Source: Streptomyces flavofungini
Lineage (GTDB): Bacteria; Actinomycetota; Actinomycetes; Streptomycetales; Streptomycetaceae
DNA: 64,000 nucleotides
Direction of reading: 5' to 3'
Assembly: GCF_014650815.1 (NCBI RefSeq)
Contig: NZ_BMVR01000012.1
Coordinates: forward strand, 186,001-250,000
Within the stretch, counting starts at the first letter, position 1; each line of letters starts with the position of its first letter. Below, one piece after another: positions 32,996-41,287 of the stretch. The position numbers and the translations under genes are program-made. The notes below the pieces were generated by a model that was given only the letters and a program-made list of their open reading frames with translations, had not been told where the DNA came from and ran no database searches.

Positions 32996-34554
32996 GTGAG
33001 TCGGTCGGACATCAACTCGCCGGCCATGATCGAGGCGAGGTTGGTGTTGGCGCGGGGAACGAACGGGAAGATCGACGCGTCGACGACGCGCAGCCCGTCC
33101 ACGCCGAGGACCCGGCAGTCGCTGTCCACCACCGTCTCCGGGGCGTCGGCCGCGCCCATCCGGCAGGTGCTGGTTCCGTGCTGCGTGTCCACCACGGTGG
33201 CCAGGAGGTGCTCGTCGAGCGCGCTGTCGCTGTGCAGCGCGGCGAACAATTCCCGGTTCGCCTCCTCGACCGGAGCCGTCAGGATCCCCTCCGTCTCGGG
33301 CCCGCGCGCCAGCTCGACCAGCTCGCGCACTCCCGTGCGCAGCCGAGGCAGGTCCCGTGGATCGGACAGCATCCGCTCGCGCACCAGCGGCTGCTGGGTG
33401 GGGTCGGCGGACGTCAGCGTCAGCACACCGCGCGAGTAGGCGCGGTTCAGCCACACGCCGTAGGACCCCGTCCGGGCGCCGGGCGTCGCCGAGCCCATGG
33501 CGAGGACGTTCTCGTTGAGGGCGACGAACATCATGTCGTTCTCGGGCGCGCCGGGACCGCTGGTCCAGCGGACGCACACGTTGGTGTGCCGGTCGTGCGG
33601 TGTCCTGTTGCCGGCCTCCTCCGTGAGCGGGAGGGTCACCGACGCCAGCGGGTGGTCCTGCAGCCCCTGGCCGACGGGCAGATCCTGGCGTACGCCGATG
33701 CCGAGCTCGTCCAGGTGCGCCGCGGGGCCGATGCCCGAGCGCATCAGGATCGTCGGCGAGTGGATGACGCCGGCACTGAGGACGACGGTGTCCGCGTGCT
33801 CGGTGGACACGACTCCGTCTCTGATCAATCGCACTCCGACGGCCCGGTTGCCGTGGAACAGCACGCGGTCCACCACGCTGTCCCCGCGTACGGTGAGGGT
33901 GTCCAGGTCGCGGGCCCACTCCAGGTAGCCGTCGTTGACGCTCACCCGCAGGCCGTCCCGCGAGTTGATCGGGTACGGCGAAACACCGGTGCCCCGGGGC
34001 GCGTTGACGTCTTCGGTCCAGCGGTACCCGGCGGCCCAGCAGGCCCGGGCCAAGGCCTTGTCGACGCCTCCCCAGCGCTCCTGCGGCATCCGGTGGATCG
34101 GGATCGGGCCGCCGCGGCCGTGGTGCGGATCGTCGCCGAACAGCTCGTCGTCCTCCAGGCGGGCGAAGTACGGCAGCACGTCCTCGGGGGCCCAGCCCTT
34201 GCAGCCGAGGGCCGCCCACTCCTCGTAGTCGACCATCGGCGGGCGGATGGCGATCTGGCCGTTGACCGCCGAACTGCCGCCGGTCCCCCGGCCGCGCCAG
34301 TACAGCTCCTGCTCCTGCCGGTCCGTGCGCGCGGCGTTCACGTCGGGCCAGATCAGCTCCGCGCTCGCCGCCGGGTCCAGCAGCGCGAGGCTCGGGTTGG
34401 GGGAACGCCAGACGTCCTTCATCTCCGCCGACCGGTAGTCCGGTCCCGCCTCCAGCAGCAGCACGCGTCTGCCCTGCGCCGCCGTACGTGCCGCGAGCGC
34501 GGCGCCCGCAGAACCCGCTCCCACGACGATGACATCCCAGCCCTTGCTCATCAT
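32992..34554 (-). CDS. GMC-family FAD-dependent oxidoreductase
   Basis: A 520-residue glucose-methanol-choline oxidoreductase. The FAD dinucleotide motif WDVIVVGAGSAGAALAART opens the protein, the GMC signature GRGTGGSSAVNGQIAIRP is at about 88-105, and the second signature GVIHSPTILMRSGIGP near 250. The catalytic His is in VDTQHGTSTCRMG and the C-terminal FAD loop in PFVPRANTNLASIMAGE. It resembles choline dehydrogenase-type alcohol oxidases. Two ATGs in tandem (34554, 34551) are possible starts. The stop overlaps the aldehyde-dehydrogenase remnant, so the original pair oxidised an alcohol through the aldehyde to the acid. It lies 40 bp after the M19 dipeptidase. Confidence 0.92.
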   Translation of the reverse strand: MMSKGWDVIVVGAGSAGAALAARTAAQGRRVLLLEAGPDYRSAEMKDVWRSPNPSLALLDPAASAELIWPDVNAARTDRQEQELYWRGRGTGGSSAVNGQIAIRPPMVDYEEWAALGCKGWAPEDVLPYFARLEDDELFGDDPHHGRGGPIPIHRMPQERWGGVDKALARACWAAGYRWTEDVNAPRGTGVSPYPINSRDGLRVSVNDGYLEWARDLDTLTVRGDSVVDRVLFHGNRAVGVRLIRDGVVSTEHADTVVLSAGVIHSPTILMRSGIGPAAHLDELGIGVRQDLPVGQGLQDHPLASVTLPLTEEAGNRTPHDRHTNVCVRWTSGPGAPENDMMFVALNENVLAMGSATPGARTGSYGVWLNRAYSRGVLTLTSADPTQQPLVRERMLSDPRDLPRLRTGVRELVELARGPETEGILTAPVEEANRELFAALHSDSALDEHLLATVVDTQHGTSTCRMGAADAPETVVDSDCRVLGVDGLRVVDASIFPFVPRANTNLASIMAGELMSDRLT

Positions 34555-34594
34555 GTCCCTTCCCTCTCAGTGGAATTGGCGGTGTGCCGTCGCG

Positions 34595-35629
34595 CTATGG
34601 GGTCCTGGTCGTCGCGGGTACGCCCATCACCTCGTCGAACACCCGCATCGCGTTGCCGCCCAGGACCTTCTTGATGTCGGCGTCGGGGAAGCCGCGCTCC
34701 GCCATCTCCTCGGTGATCCTGGGCAGGTCGGAGGGCCGCCGGAGCTCGCTGTCGGCCCATGTGACGTCCATGCCGGGGACCACCCAGCCGCCGTGGACGT
34801 CTTGGTAGTAGTCGTCGATGAAGTCGGGGCCGAGCGCGATGGCATCGATGGAGGTGACCGAGGCGAGGTGTTCGATGTGGTCGACCACCCGGGCCACCGT
34901 GGGGCGGCCCGGATCGATGAAGGGCGGGATGGCCGCCGCCACGCCGATCACGCCGCCGAGGTCGGCGATGCCCTTGAGCTGGGCGTCGGTGAGGTTGCGG
35001 TGGATGTCGGTGACGGCACGGCACGCCGAGTGCGTCGCGAGGAGCGGTCGGCGGGCGTGCTCCAGTACGTCCTCGACGCCTGCGACGCCGAGATGGCTGA
35101 TGTCGTAGACGATGCCCAGGCGCTCCATCTCGGCCAGGACTTCCAGGCCTTGCGGGGTGAGCCCGCCACAGGCGGAGTCGTCGACGCCGCTGCCGTCGGC
35201 GAGCAGGGTGCGGCCCAGGTGGGCCAGTGACACCACCCGCACGCCGACCCGCTCCATGGTGCGGATCAATGCGGGGTCCTGGCCGAGGGCGTGCGCGCCT
35301 TCGAGGGCGATGACCAGCGCGATCCTCCCGTCGGCCGTCGCGCGCGCGACATCGGCTCCGGTGCGGCAGACCGTCGTCTGCGGATACTGCTCGGCCAAGC
35401 GGTGGATGCGCTCGACGAGCAGCAGCGTGCGGCGCAGGGCGCCCTCGGACTGGAACTGCTCGTCGATGAAGACCGGCAGCACCTGGACGTTCACACCACC
35501 GGCGTGCAGTTCGGGCAGCCAGAACTCGCCGAAGTAGTCCGTGCGGCCGCGATGGTCGAAGTGGTCGACAAGGAGGATCAGGTCGTTGTGGAGGTCGGCC
35601 ACCAGGGCCTCGTCGTGCAGTGCTGTCAT
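34595..35629 (-). CDS. M19 membrane-dipeptidase family metallopeptidase
   Basis: A 344-residue peptidase M19 (renal-dipeptidase family) that hydrolyses dipeptides, including some with D-residues or dehydro-residues, with two zinc ions. Metal ligands are seen in VADLHNDLILL (His14, Asp16), the bridging Glu of ALEGAHALG, and two histidines of VYDISHLG and LATHSACRAV; the late Asp is in IALGPDFIDDYYQ. Length is normal and no signal peptide is present, so it is cytosolic. ATG 35629 overlaps the stop of a 24-codon ORF as ATGA. It is part of the MFS-amidohydrolase-S9-hydrolase operon. Confidence 0.9.
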   Translation of the reverse strand: MTALHDEALVADLHNDLILLVDHFDHRGRTDYFGEFWLPELHAGGVNVQVLPVFIDEQFQSEGALRRTLLLVERIHRLAEQYPQTTVCRTGADVARATADGRIALVIALEGAHALGQDPALIRTMERVGVRVVSLAHLGRTLLADGSGVDDSACGGLTPQGLEVLAEMERLGIVYDISHLGVAGVEDVLEHARRPLLATHSACRAVTDIHRNLTDAQLKGIADLGGVIGVAAAIPPFIDPGRPTVARVVDHIEHLASVTSIDAIALGPDFIDDYYQDVHGGWVVPGMDVTWADSELRRPSDLPRITEEMAERGFPDADIKKVLGGNAMRVFDEVMGVPATTRTP

Positions 35630-35700
35630 CGTGCGCGTCCGCCTCTCGGTTCGTCCTCGGAGAAGTCCTCGGTCGGGATGACGGTGGCGGCCCTCGTCAT
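35626..35700 (-). CDS. 24-residue micro-ORF overlapped by ATGA at both ends
   Basis: ATG 35700 overlaps the alpha/beta-hydrolase stop (35697-35699) and TGA 35626-35628 overlaps the M19 ATG, so ribosomes can pass through all three cistrons. The peptide starts MTRAATVIPTEDFSEDEP and ends Arg/Gly-rich; its first 16 codons after ATG all end in G or C. It has no recognisable domain. It may be a coupling cistron, a peptide with its own role, or the vestige of a gene start. A similar micro-ORF lies at 39830-39895. Confidence 0.5.
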   Translation of the reverse strand: MTRAATVIPTEDFSEDEPRGGRAR

Positions 35701-36599
35701 GGCCGTCCCTTCCCCAGCAGATCGGTGACGATGTCCGGCAGATACGCCTGCTGGAGGCTGAGATGGCCGTGCCCGGCGATGACGTGCAGATCGGCGCCGG
35801 GCACGGCGCGCGCGAGCCAGACGGAGTGCTCGTGACTGACCATCCGATCGAGCTTGCCGGTCCAGAGCGTGACGGGGGTGGTGATCGCGCCGAGGTCGAA
35901 GCCCCAGGGCGCGACCAGCGCCAGGTCGTCCTCGACCCAGCCCTCGACGCCCGTGGACGTCGACTTCCTCGTGCTCGCGATGAAGGTGTCGCCGAACTCG
36001 GTCGTGCAGAGCTCCTGGTCGACGGGGGGCAGCGCGCCGCGGTAGGAGTCGACGAAGTCCGCCGCGGTGAGGTCGCCCCAGTCGGCCACGGTCCGCCGCA
36101 GCCACGGCTCGATGGCCTCCCGGCCCTGTTCGGCGAGCTTCCACTCCTCGACGTTCTCCGGCCCCATCCCGGCGTAGTGGTCGAGGCCGTCCGCGTCGAT
36201 CGGCGCCGGGCTGACCACCGCGGCCGTGGCGCGGCAGCGGTCCGGGAGCAGCGCGGCACAGGCGAGCGCGTGCGGGCCGCCGCCGGAACCGCCCATGCTG
36301 ACGAAGGTGTCGACGCCGAGGTGGTTGAGGACTACGGCCGTGTCCTCGGCGATGTCCGCCATCACCCGCCCCGGCCGGGGCGAGCTCCGTCCGTATCCAG
36401 GGCGCCCCGCCATCACATGGCGCAGGCCGAGTTGGTCGCAGACCCGCGCGAACGACTGCCGGGGCACCAGGCCGCCGGGGGTGCCCGCGTGGCAGAGCAG
36501 CGTGCCCTCGGTCGCCGTGCCGTACGTCAGCACCTCCGTCACCCGGCCGTCGGGCAGCGGCACGAGGTCGTACTCCCAGCCCTCGGTCATGCCGCTCAC
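35697..36599 (-). CDS. alpha/beta hydrolase (proline-iminopeptidase-like fold)
   Basis: A 300-residue alpha/beta hydrolase. The oxyanion segment LLCHAGTPGGLVPRQSF, the nucleophile elbow SMGGSGGGPHALA (Ser near 110), the acidic TGKLDRMVSHEHS and the final HVIAGHGHLSL histidine form a full triad. It is closest in layout to hydrolases annotated near peptidases and epoxide hydrolases. GTG 36599 overlaps the S9-peptidase stop (GTGA), and the stop overlaps the micro-ORF start; ATG 36590 is an alternative. In this operon it may release an ester or amide cap from a peptide-like substrate. Confidence 0.85.
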   Translation of the reverse strand: MSGMTEGWEYDLVPLPDGRVTEVLTYGTATEGTLLCHAGTPGGLVPRQSFARVCDQLGLRHVMAGRPGYGRSSPRPGRVMADIAEDTAVVLNHLGVDTFVSMGGSGGGPHALACAALLPDRCRATAAVVSPAPIDADGLDHYAGMGPENVEEWKLAEQGREAIEPWLRRTVADWGDLTAADFVDSYRGALPPVDQELCTTEFGDTFIASTRKSTSTGVEGWVEDDLALVAPWGFDLGAITTPVTLWTGKLDRMVSHEHSVWLARAVPGADLHVIAGHGHLSLQQAYLPDIVTDLLGKGRP

Positions 36600-38494
36600 A
36601 CTGCCGCCACGGCCTGCTTGCCGCCCAGATGGCGGGCCAGGAACCGCTCCAGGAGCTGGTGGATCTCGATGAGGTTCTCCGGGTTCTGGAAGCGATGGCC
36701 CTCGTCGTCCTTGACCAGGTACTCGACCTCCACCCCGCGGGCGCGCAGCGCCGCCACCATCAGGTCGGACTCCTCCTGCACCACGCGGACGTCGTTGGCT
36801 CCCTGGACCACCATCAGCGGGGTGCTGACCTGATCCACCTTGGTGATCGGCGAGCGGGCCAGCATGTCGGCCTCCTGCTCCGGGAAGTCGGGATCGCCCA
36901 CGTAGGTCAGGAAGTTGTTGCCGATCAGGGTCCGTGCGAAGTCCGGCAGGGTGCGGATGAAGTTCGCCAGGTTGGAGATGCCGCAGAGGTCGACGGCGGC
37001 GGCGAAGACGTCCGGGGTGAAGGTGACGCCGACGAGCGCCGAGTAACCGCCGTACGAGCCGCCGCAGATGGCGACACGGTCCGGGTCGGCGTACCCCTGC
37101 CGCACCGCCCATGCGACGGCGTCGATGAGATCGTCGTGCATCCGGCCGGCGAACTCGCCGATGGCCGCACGGGTGAAGGCCTTGCCGTAGCCGGACGAGC
37201 CGCGCATGTTGATCTGCAGCACGGCGTACCCGCGGTTGGCGAGCAGTTGCACGCGGGGCTCGTATCCGTAGCTGTCGCGGAACCACGGACCGCCGTGCAC
37301 GTGCAGGACCAGCGGCAGTCGCGTGGCCCCGGCGCCGATCGGCTGGGTCAGGTATCCGTGCACCGTCAGCCCGTCACGCGCGGAGAAGGAGACCGGCAGC
37401 TTCTCCGCCAGCGTCCGTGGGCTCAGGTGCGGGTACGGGCGGAACAGCTCACGGCTCTCGCCCGTCTCGTGGTCGTAGTAGTACGTGACGTCGGGGTCGG
37501 TGTCGTGGGTGAAGCTCACCACCCAGCGGCGTTCGCCGGTGTCGCTGCTGACGGCGGCGAGGTCGCCGTCGGACAGCCGGGACACCTGCTCGTGGACCGC
37601 TGCGAAGTGCGGGTCCAGCGGGTGCACGACCTGCCGGGCGCCCAGGTAGCGGACGGCGAGGATCTCACCGGTGCGCCTGCTGAGGATCAGCGGGTCCTGG
37701 TTGGCCGTGTTGACGCCGCTGCGGGTGTCGAGTTCGTACGCGGGGTGGCTGTCGACGACGGTCTCCTCGCCGGTGGCGATGTCGAGCCGGACCAGTCGGA
37801 TGAGGTCGCTGTCGCGGTTGGAGCCGATCCAGATGCCGGTGCCGTCGGGGGTGACGGTGGCCGGGGTGAGGCCCATGGGCAGGTCGGCGCCGTCGTACGC
37901 GGTGATCTGCCGCATGGTGCCGCTGTCGGTGTCCCAGGCGTGGATCTCATGACCGCCGGTGGTCGGTATCACCGTCGCGAACAGCTCGCCGTTCCTGCCG
38001 CACAGCCAGCCGCCGATGTGCCCGGGGTTCTGCGCGACCCTGCTGATCTCGCCCGTGGCGATGTCGATGCGGTGGACGTCGAACTGGTCCGGCCGGCGTT
38101 CGTTGAGTACGGCGACGACGGTGCCGGGAAGGCCTGCGGGCTGCCAGAAGTCCTGCAGCCTGGCTCCGGGGAACGGGGTGAGGTCCCGCGCCGGGGCGTC
38201 CGGATCGTCCAGGTCGACGCGGAAGAGGTGCCAGTTCTCGTCGCCGTCCCCGTCCTGGGTGTAGAGCAGCCAGCGGGGATCGTCGGTCCAGCGGTAGCTG
38301 TGCACGTCGCGGTGGTGGTCGTGGGTCACGCACACGGCCTCTTCGGCATCGACGCCGCGGATCCAGACGTTCAGCCGACCCTGCTCGGGCGCCAGGTACG
38401 CGATCTTCGTACCGTCCGGGGAGATCGATCCGGCGGCGGCGACCGGGCTCCTGAAGAAGTCCTCGATGGGGAGGAAGGGGGCCTCTGACGTCAT
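36596..38494 (-). CDS. S9 prolyl-oligopeptidase-family peptidase
   Basis: A 632-residue cytosolic serine peptidase of the acylaminoacyl/dipeptidyl-peptidase S9 group. The N-terminal half is a beta-propeller with WD-like repeats (SISPDGTKIAYLAP, TVTPDGTGIWIGSN); the C-terminal hydrolase has VLHVHGGPWFRDSYG, the nucleophile in ICGGSYGGYSA (Ser480), Asp568 in VQGANDVRV and His600 in DDEGHRF. The propeller admits only short peptides. ATG 38494 follows GAAAGGAAA at 5-6 nt. No signal peptide, so the substrate must be imported, presumably by the MFS transporter encoded upstream. Confidence 0.92.
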   Translation of the reverse strand: MTSEAPFLPIEDFFRSPVAAAGSISPDGTKIAYLAPEQGRLNVWIRGVDAEEAVCVTHDHHRDVHSYRWTDDPRWLLYTQDGDGDENWHLFRVDLDDPDAPARDLTPFPGARLQDFWQPAGLPGTVVAVLNERRPDQFDVHRIDIATGEISRVAQNPGHIGGWLCGRNGELFATVIPTTGGHEIHAWDTDSGTMRQITAYDGADLPMGLTPATVTPDGTGIWIGSNRDSDLIRLVRLDIATGEETVVDSHPAYELDTRSGVNTANQDPLILSRRTGEILAVRYLGARQVVHPLDPHFAAVHEQVSRLSDGDLAAVSSDTGERRWVVSFTHDTDPDVTYYYDHETGESRELFRPYPHLSPRTLAEKLPVSFSARDGLTVHGYLTQPIGAGATRLPLVLHVHGGPWFRDSYGYEPRVQLLANRGYAVLQINMRGSSGYGKAFTRAAIGEFAGRMHDDLIDAVAWAVRQGYADPDRVAICGGSYGGYSALVGVTFTPDVFAAAVDLCGISNLANFIRTLPDFARTLIGNNFLTYVGDPDFPEQEADMLARSPITKVDQVSTPLMVVQGANDVRVVQEESDLMVAALRARGVEVEYLVKDDEGHRFQNPENLIEIHQLLERFLARHLGGKQAVAAV

Positions 38495-38594
38495 GGGGTT
38501 TCCTTTCGCGGTGGATCGGTGGCGCGGGCGGACGGCTGGGCCTCCCGCTGCCCGCTGAGGCCACGGGGCAGGTGCCCGCCTCCAGCCGGTTTCG

Positions 38595-39833
38595 CTAGGA
38601 CAACTCACTGCGGACGACCTCCCCGCCCCGCATGACGAGGTCGATCCCGGCACCGGAGTCGGCCAGCGGCGACAGGTCCTGGAGCGGGTTGCCGGACACC
38701 AGCAGGAGGTCGGCGAGGGCGCCGGGCGCCACCGCTCCCAACTCGCCGGAGCGGCCGAGGAGATCGGCGTTCACCGCGGTGGCCGACCGCAGGACATCGA
38801 GCGGGGACTGCACCCGCGCCCGCAGCAGCAGCTCGCGGCCCTGCGCCGGGTGCGACTCGCCGAGCAGGTCGGTGCCGAAGCCCACCCGTACGCCGGCGTC
38901 CAGGGCGATCTCGATGGCGTTCGTCCCGGCGCTCAGCACGGCCTGGAGCTTGTCGAGGCTCGGTGCCGGGTAACCCCACCGGCGGCCGATCTCGGCGAGC
39001 TGTTCCAGGACCACCAGCGTGGGGACGAGGAAGGCGCTGTGCTCGGCCATGACGCGGGCGGACGCGGTGTCGAGGAAGACGCCGTGCTCGACCGACTTCA
39101 CGCCGGCGGTCACGGCCTGCACGATCGCCTCCGGCGCGAAGGCGTGGGCCAGGACGTACGTGCCGCGCGCTGCGGCCTCGGACGTGGCGGCCCGTATCTC
39201 GTCGCGCGTGTACTGCACCGTGTCGAGAGGGTCGGTCGGCGAAGAGATCCCGCCGCTCGCCATGATCTTGATCTGGTGGGCGCCGTTCTTGAGTTCCTCG
39301 CGGACCGCGCGGCGCACGGCGTCGGGCCCGTCGGCGACGTGGGCGAACCAGTTGCTGCTGATGTGGCAGGCACACAGGTGCGGATCGCCCCGGCCGACCG
39401 GGTCGAAGTCTCCGTGACCGCCGGTCTGGCTGATGACGCGGCCGGACCGGAACACCCGCGGGCCCTTGATCAGCCCGGCGTCGAGGGCCTCGGTGACGCC
39501 GCGGTCCAGGCCGCCGGCGTCGCGTACGGTCGTGAACCCCCGCCGCAGCATGGCCTCCAGGAGCCCGGCGGCCTCGATGCCGATGTGCGAGGCGGTCCGC
39601 CGCGCCATGGCCGGCATGTCCAGGGTGGTGACGGCGGCGTGCACATGGGCGTCGATCAGCCCGGGCATCAGGGTCCGGCCGGCCGCGTCAAGAACCGGAG
39701 CGGCGCCGGTGATCCGGCTTCCGGGCGCCACTTCCACGATGCGGTCGCCCGAGACGCGGACCGAGGACGCGGGCACGGTCTCGCCCGACTCCAGGTCGAG
39801 GAGGGCGGCGTTCTGGATGATCAGCTCGCTCAT
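38595..39833 (-). CDS. metal-dependent amidohydrolase (imidazolonepropionase/Xaa-Pro dipeptidase-like)
   Basis: A 412-residue amidohydrolase-superfamily enzyme. The metal site is visible as GLIDAHVHAAVTT (HxH), a candidate carboxylated Lys in HQIKIMASGGISSP, His in VLAHAFAPEAI and VEHGVFLDT, and the final Asp in GFGTDLLGESHPA. This arrangement matches the subgroup that hydrolyses carboxyl-terminal Arg/Lys/Pro dipeptides and N-acyl amino acids (Sgx9260/Cc2672 type). ATG 39833 has GGAGGGGACG just upstream, inside a 21-codon ORF whose stop overlaps it. A 100-bp gap separates it from the S9 gene. Confidence 0.9.
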   Translation of the reverse strand: MSELIIQNAALLDLESGETVPASSVRVSGDRIVEVAPGSRITGAAPVLDAAGRTLMPGLIDAHVHAAVTTLDMPAMARRTASHIGIEAAGLLEAMLRRGFTTVRDAGGLDRGVTEALDAGLIKGPRVFRSGRVISQTGGHGDFDPVGRGDPHLCACHISSNWFAHVADGPDAVRRAVREELKNGAHQIKIMASGGISSPTDPLDTVQYTRDEIRAATSEAAARGTYVLAHAFAPEAIVQAVTAGVKSVEHGVFLDTASARVMAEHSAFLVPTLVVLEQLAEIGRRWGYPAPSLDKLQAVLSAGTNAIEIALDAGVRVGFGTDLLGESHPAQGRELLLRARVQSPLDVLRSATAVNADLLGRSGELGAVAPGALADLLLVSGNPLQDLSPLADSGAGIDLVMRGGEVVRSELS

Positions 39834-39895
39834 GCCGCGTCCCCTCCGAACGCGGCTGTGTCGGCAGGGCACAAGAGGCGGGCGGCGGACGTCAT
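39830..39895 (-). CDS. 21-residue micro-ORF overlapped by ATGA at both ends
   Basis: ATG 39895 overlaps the MFS stop (39892-39894) and TGA 39830-39832 overlaps the amidohydrolase ATG. The peptide begins MTSAARLLCPADTAAFGG; 17 of 21 codons end in G or C. Both this and the 35626 micro-ORF begin Met-Thr-(Arg/Ser)-Ala-Ala and have an Asp at position 12, but the likeness is slight. It contains the ribosome site of the next gene, so a role in translational coupling is enough to explain it; a peptide function is not excluded. Confidence 0.45.
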   Translation of the reverse strand: MTSAARLLCPADTAAFGGDAA

Positions 39896-41181
39896 GCCGG
39901 CTCCTTTTCGTTCGTGCGGTCGGGGGCCGGTGCCGCGGTGCGGACGCGGTCGTCCGCACCGGCGAGGAAGGTCTCGGTGTCCTGCGGTGTCAGGCAGGCC
40001 ATGACCATGGCGATCACCGGGCCGAGCGCGAGGAAGGTGAAGGCCACGTGGAAGGAGAAGGCGTCGGCGAGCACGCCCATCACGGTGGGCGCGACGATGC
40101 CCGCGAGCTGACCGCCGAAGACGAGGATTCCGCTGGCCACCCCGATGTGCGCGGGCGACAGGCTCCGGATCGGCACCGCCATGATCGGCATGTAGCAGAG
40201 CGCCGCGGCGAACACCGCCACGGTGGCGAGTGCGACGAACAGGGCGACGCTGGCGGCGTTCGCCATGACCGGCAGCGCCACGGCGGCCACGCCCATCGCG
40301 GGGACCACGATCCTCCGGTGCCGACCGCCGGTCCCGTCCACCCACCGGCCGCCGACCACCGTGGCCAGTGCCGCGGCCAGGCCGGGGATCGCCATCAGCG
40401 CGCCTGCCGCGTGCAGATCGACCCCGTGTTCGTCCTTCAGGTACGTCGGCACCCAGGAGCTGAGACCCCAGATGATCAGGCTGTAGCCGAACATCATCGC
40501 GGCGAACCGCCACAGCACACCCCACTTCAGGAGGGCCTTCGTGTCGGCTCCGGGGGTGGCGGAGGGCAGGCTCCGCCGGTCGGGCAGGGGCGACGGCAGG
40601 CGCAGCCGCAGCGCCACGTAGACGAACACGCCCAGCGCGGCGATGGAGAGGTACGCCGAACGCCAGCCGAAGGCGGCGACCAGCGGTGCCACGGCCAGCG
40701 GTGTGAACACCGCCGCGAGCGAGTTGGAGCTGAGGATCAGGCCATTGGCCCGCATCCGCTCCTGCGGCTGCGACCGCTCGACCAGGACCTTGGTGGCAGC
40801 GGGCGGGAACACGCCCTGCGCCAGGCCGAACAGCACCCGCAGCACGAGCAGCGCGGCGAACGACCAGGCAAGCCCGGTCAGGGCGGTGCACACGGTCCAT
40901 GCGCCGAGCGCCCAGAGGACCATCCGGCGGCCGCCGATCCGGTCGGCGAGGACGCCGCCGGGAATCTGGCAGACGGCATAGGCCAGGAAGAACACGGAGA
41001 CGACAAGACCCTGCTGGCTGTGGCTGAGATCGAACTCGTCGCCGATCGACGGCAGTACGAAATTGATCACGAGCCGGTCCGCGTAGTCGATGAACCAGGC
41101 CGCGAACAGCAACATCACTGTGGTGCGGGCCGGCCCGCTCAGCGGGACCGATCCACTGGCGTGGGAACGCGGTAGGGGCAC
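39892..41181 (-). CDS. MFS transporter (anion:cation symporter type)
   Basis: A 429-residue major-facilitator protein with twelve predicted helices. The N-terminal DYADRLVINFVLPSIGDEF and the loop 2-3 signature GGVLADRIGGRRMVLW place it near the ACS family (ExuT/GudP-like) that imports organic anions; GLAQGVFPPAATKVL is also typical. GTG 41181 follows AAGGAG at 6 nt. It is the first gene of the leftward operon, divergent from the AsnC regulator, and probably brings in the compound that the downstream peptidases and amidohydrolase degrade. Confidence 0.92.
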   Translation of the reverse strand: MPLPRSHASGSVPLSGPARTTVMLLFAAWFIDYADRLVINFVLPSIGDEFDLSHSQQGLVVSVFFLAYAVCQIPGGVLADRIGGRRMVLWALGAWTVCTALTGLAWSFAALLVLRVLFGLAQGVFPPAATKVLVERSQPQERMRANGLILSSNSLAAVFTPLAVAPLVAAFGWRSAYLSIAALGVFVYVALRLRLPSPLPDRRSLPSATPGADTKALLKWGVLWRFAAMMFGYSLIIWGLSSWVPTYLKDEHGVDLHAAGALMAIPGLAAALATVVGGRWVDGTGGRHRRIVVPAMGVAAVALPVMANAASVALFVALATVAVFAAALCYMPIMAVPIRSLSPAHIGVASGILVFGGQLAGIVAPTVMGVLADAFSFHVAFTFLALGPVIAMVMACLTPQDTETFLAGADDRVRTAAPAPDRTNEKEPA

Positions 41182-41243
41182 CTGCCACTCCTTAACCTGC
41201 AGTGGCCGATACTCGGCCTCGGTGGGGAACCCCCATATCGTCC

Positions 41244-41287
41244 GACTCGCATGCGGAAGGGCCGGAAATTTGCAGGAAAACAGCGCC
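41244..41287 (+). promoter_or_regulatory. 44-nt element, copy A, at the AsnC gene start
   Basis: This stretch is 35/44 identical, without gaps, to 44226-44269. Two blocks are exact: CTCGCATGCGGA, containing the palindrome CGCATGCG, and TTGCAGGAAAACAGC, whose TTG is the AsnC start codon. It lies in the divergent MFS/AsnC region. Confidence 0.7.

Noticed and set aside
34595..39895. RiPP cluster with the two micro-ORFs as precursor peptides
   Set aside because: No maturase (YcaO, LanB/M/KC, radical SAM, graspetide ligase or RRE domain) is present; the neighbours are all degradative enzymes.
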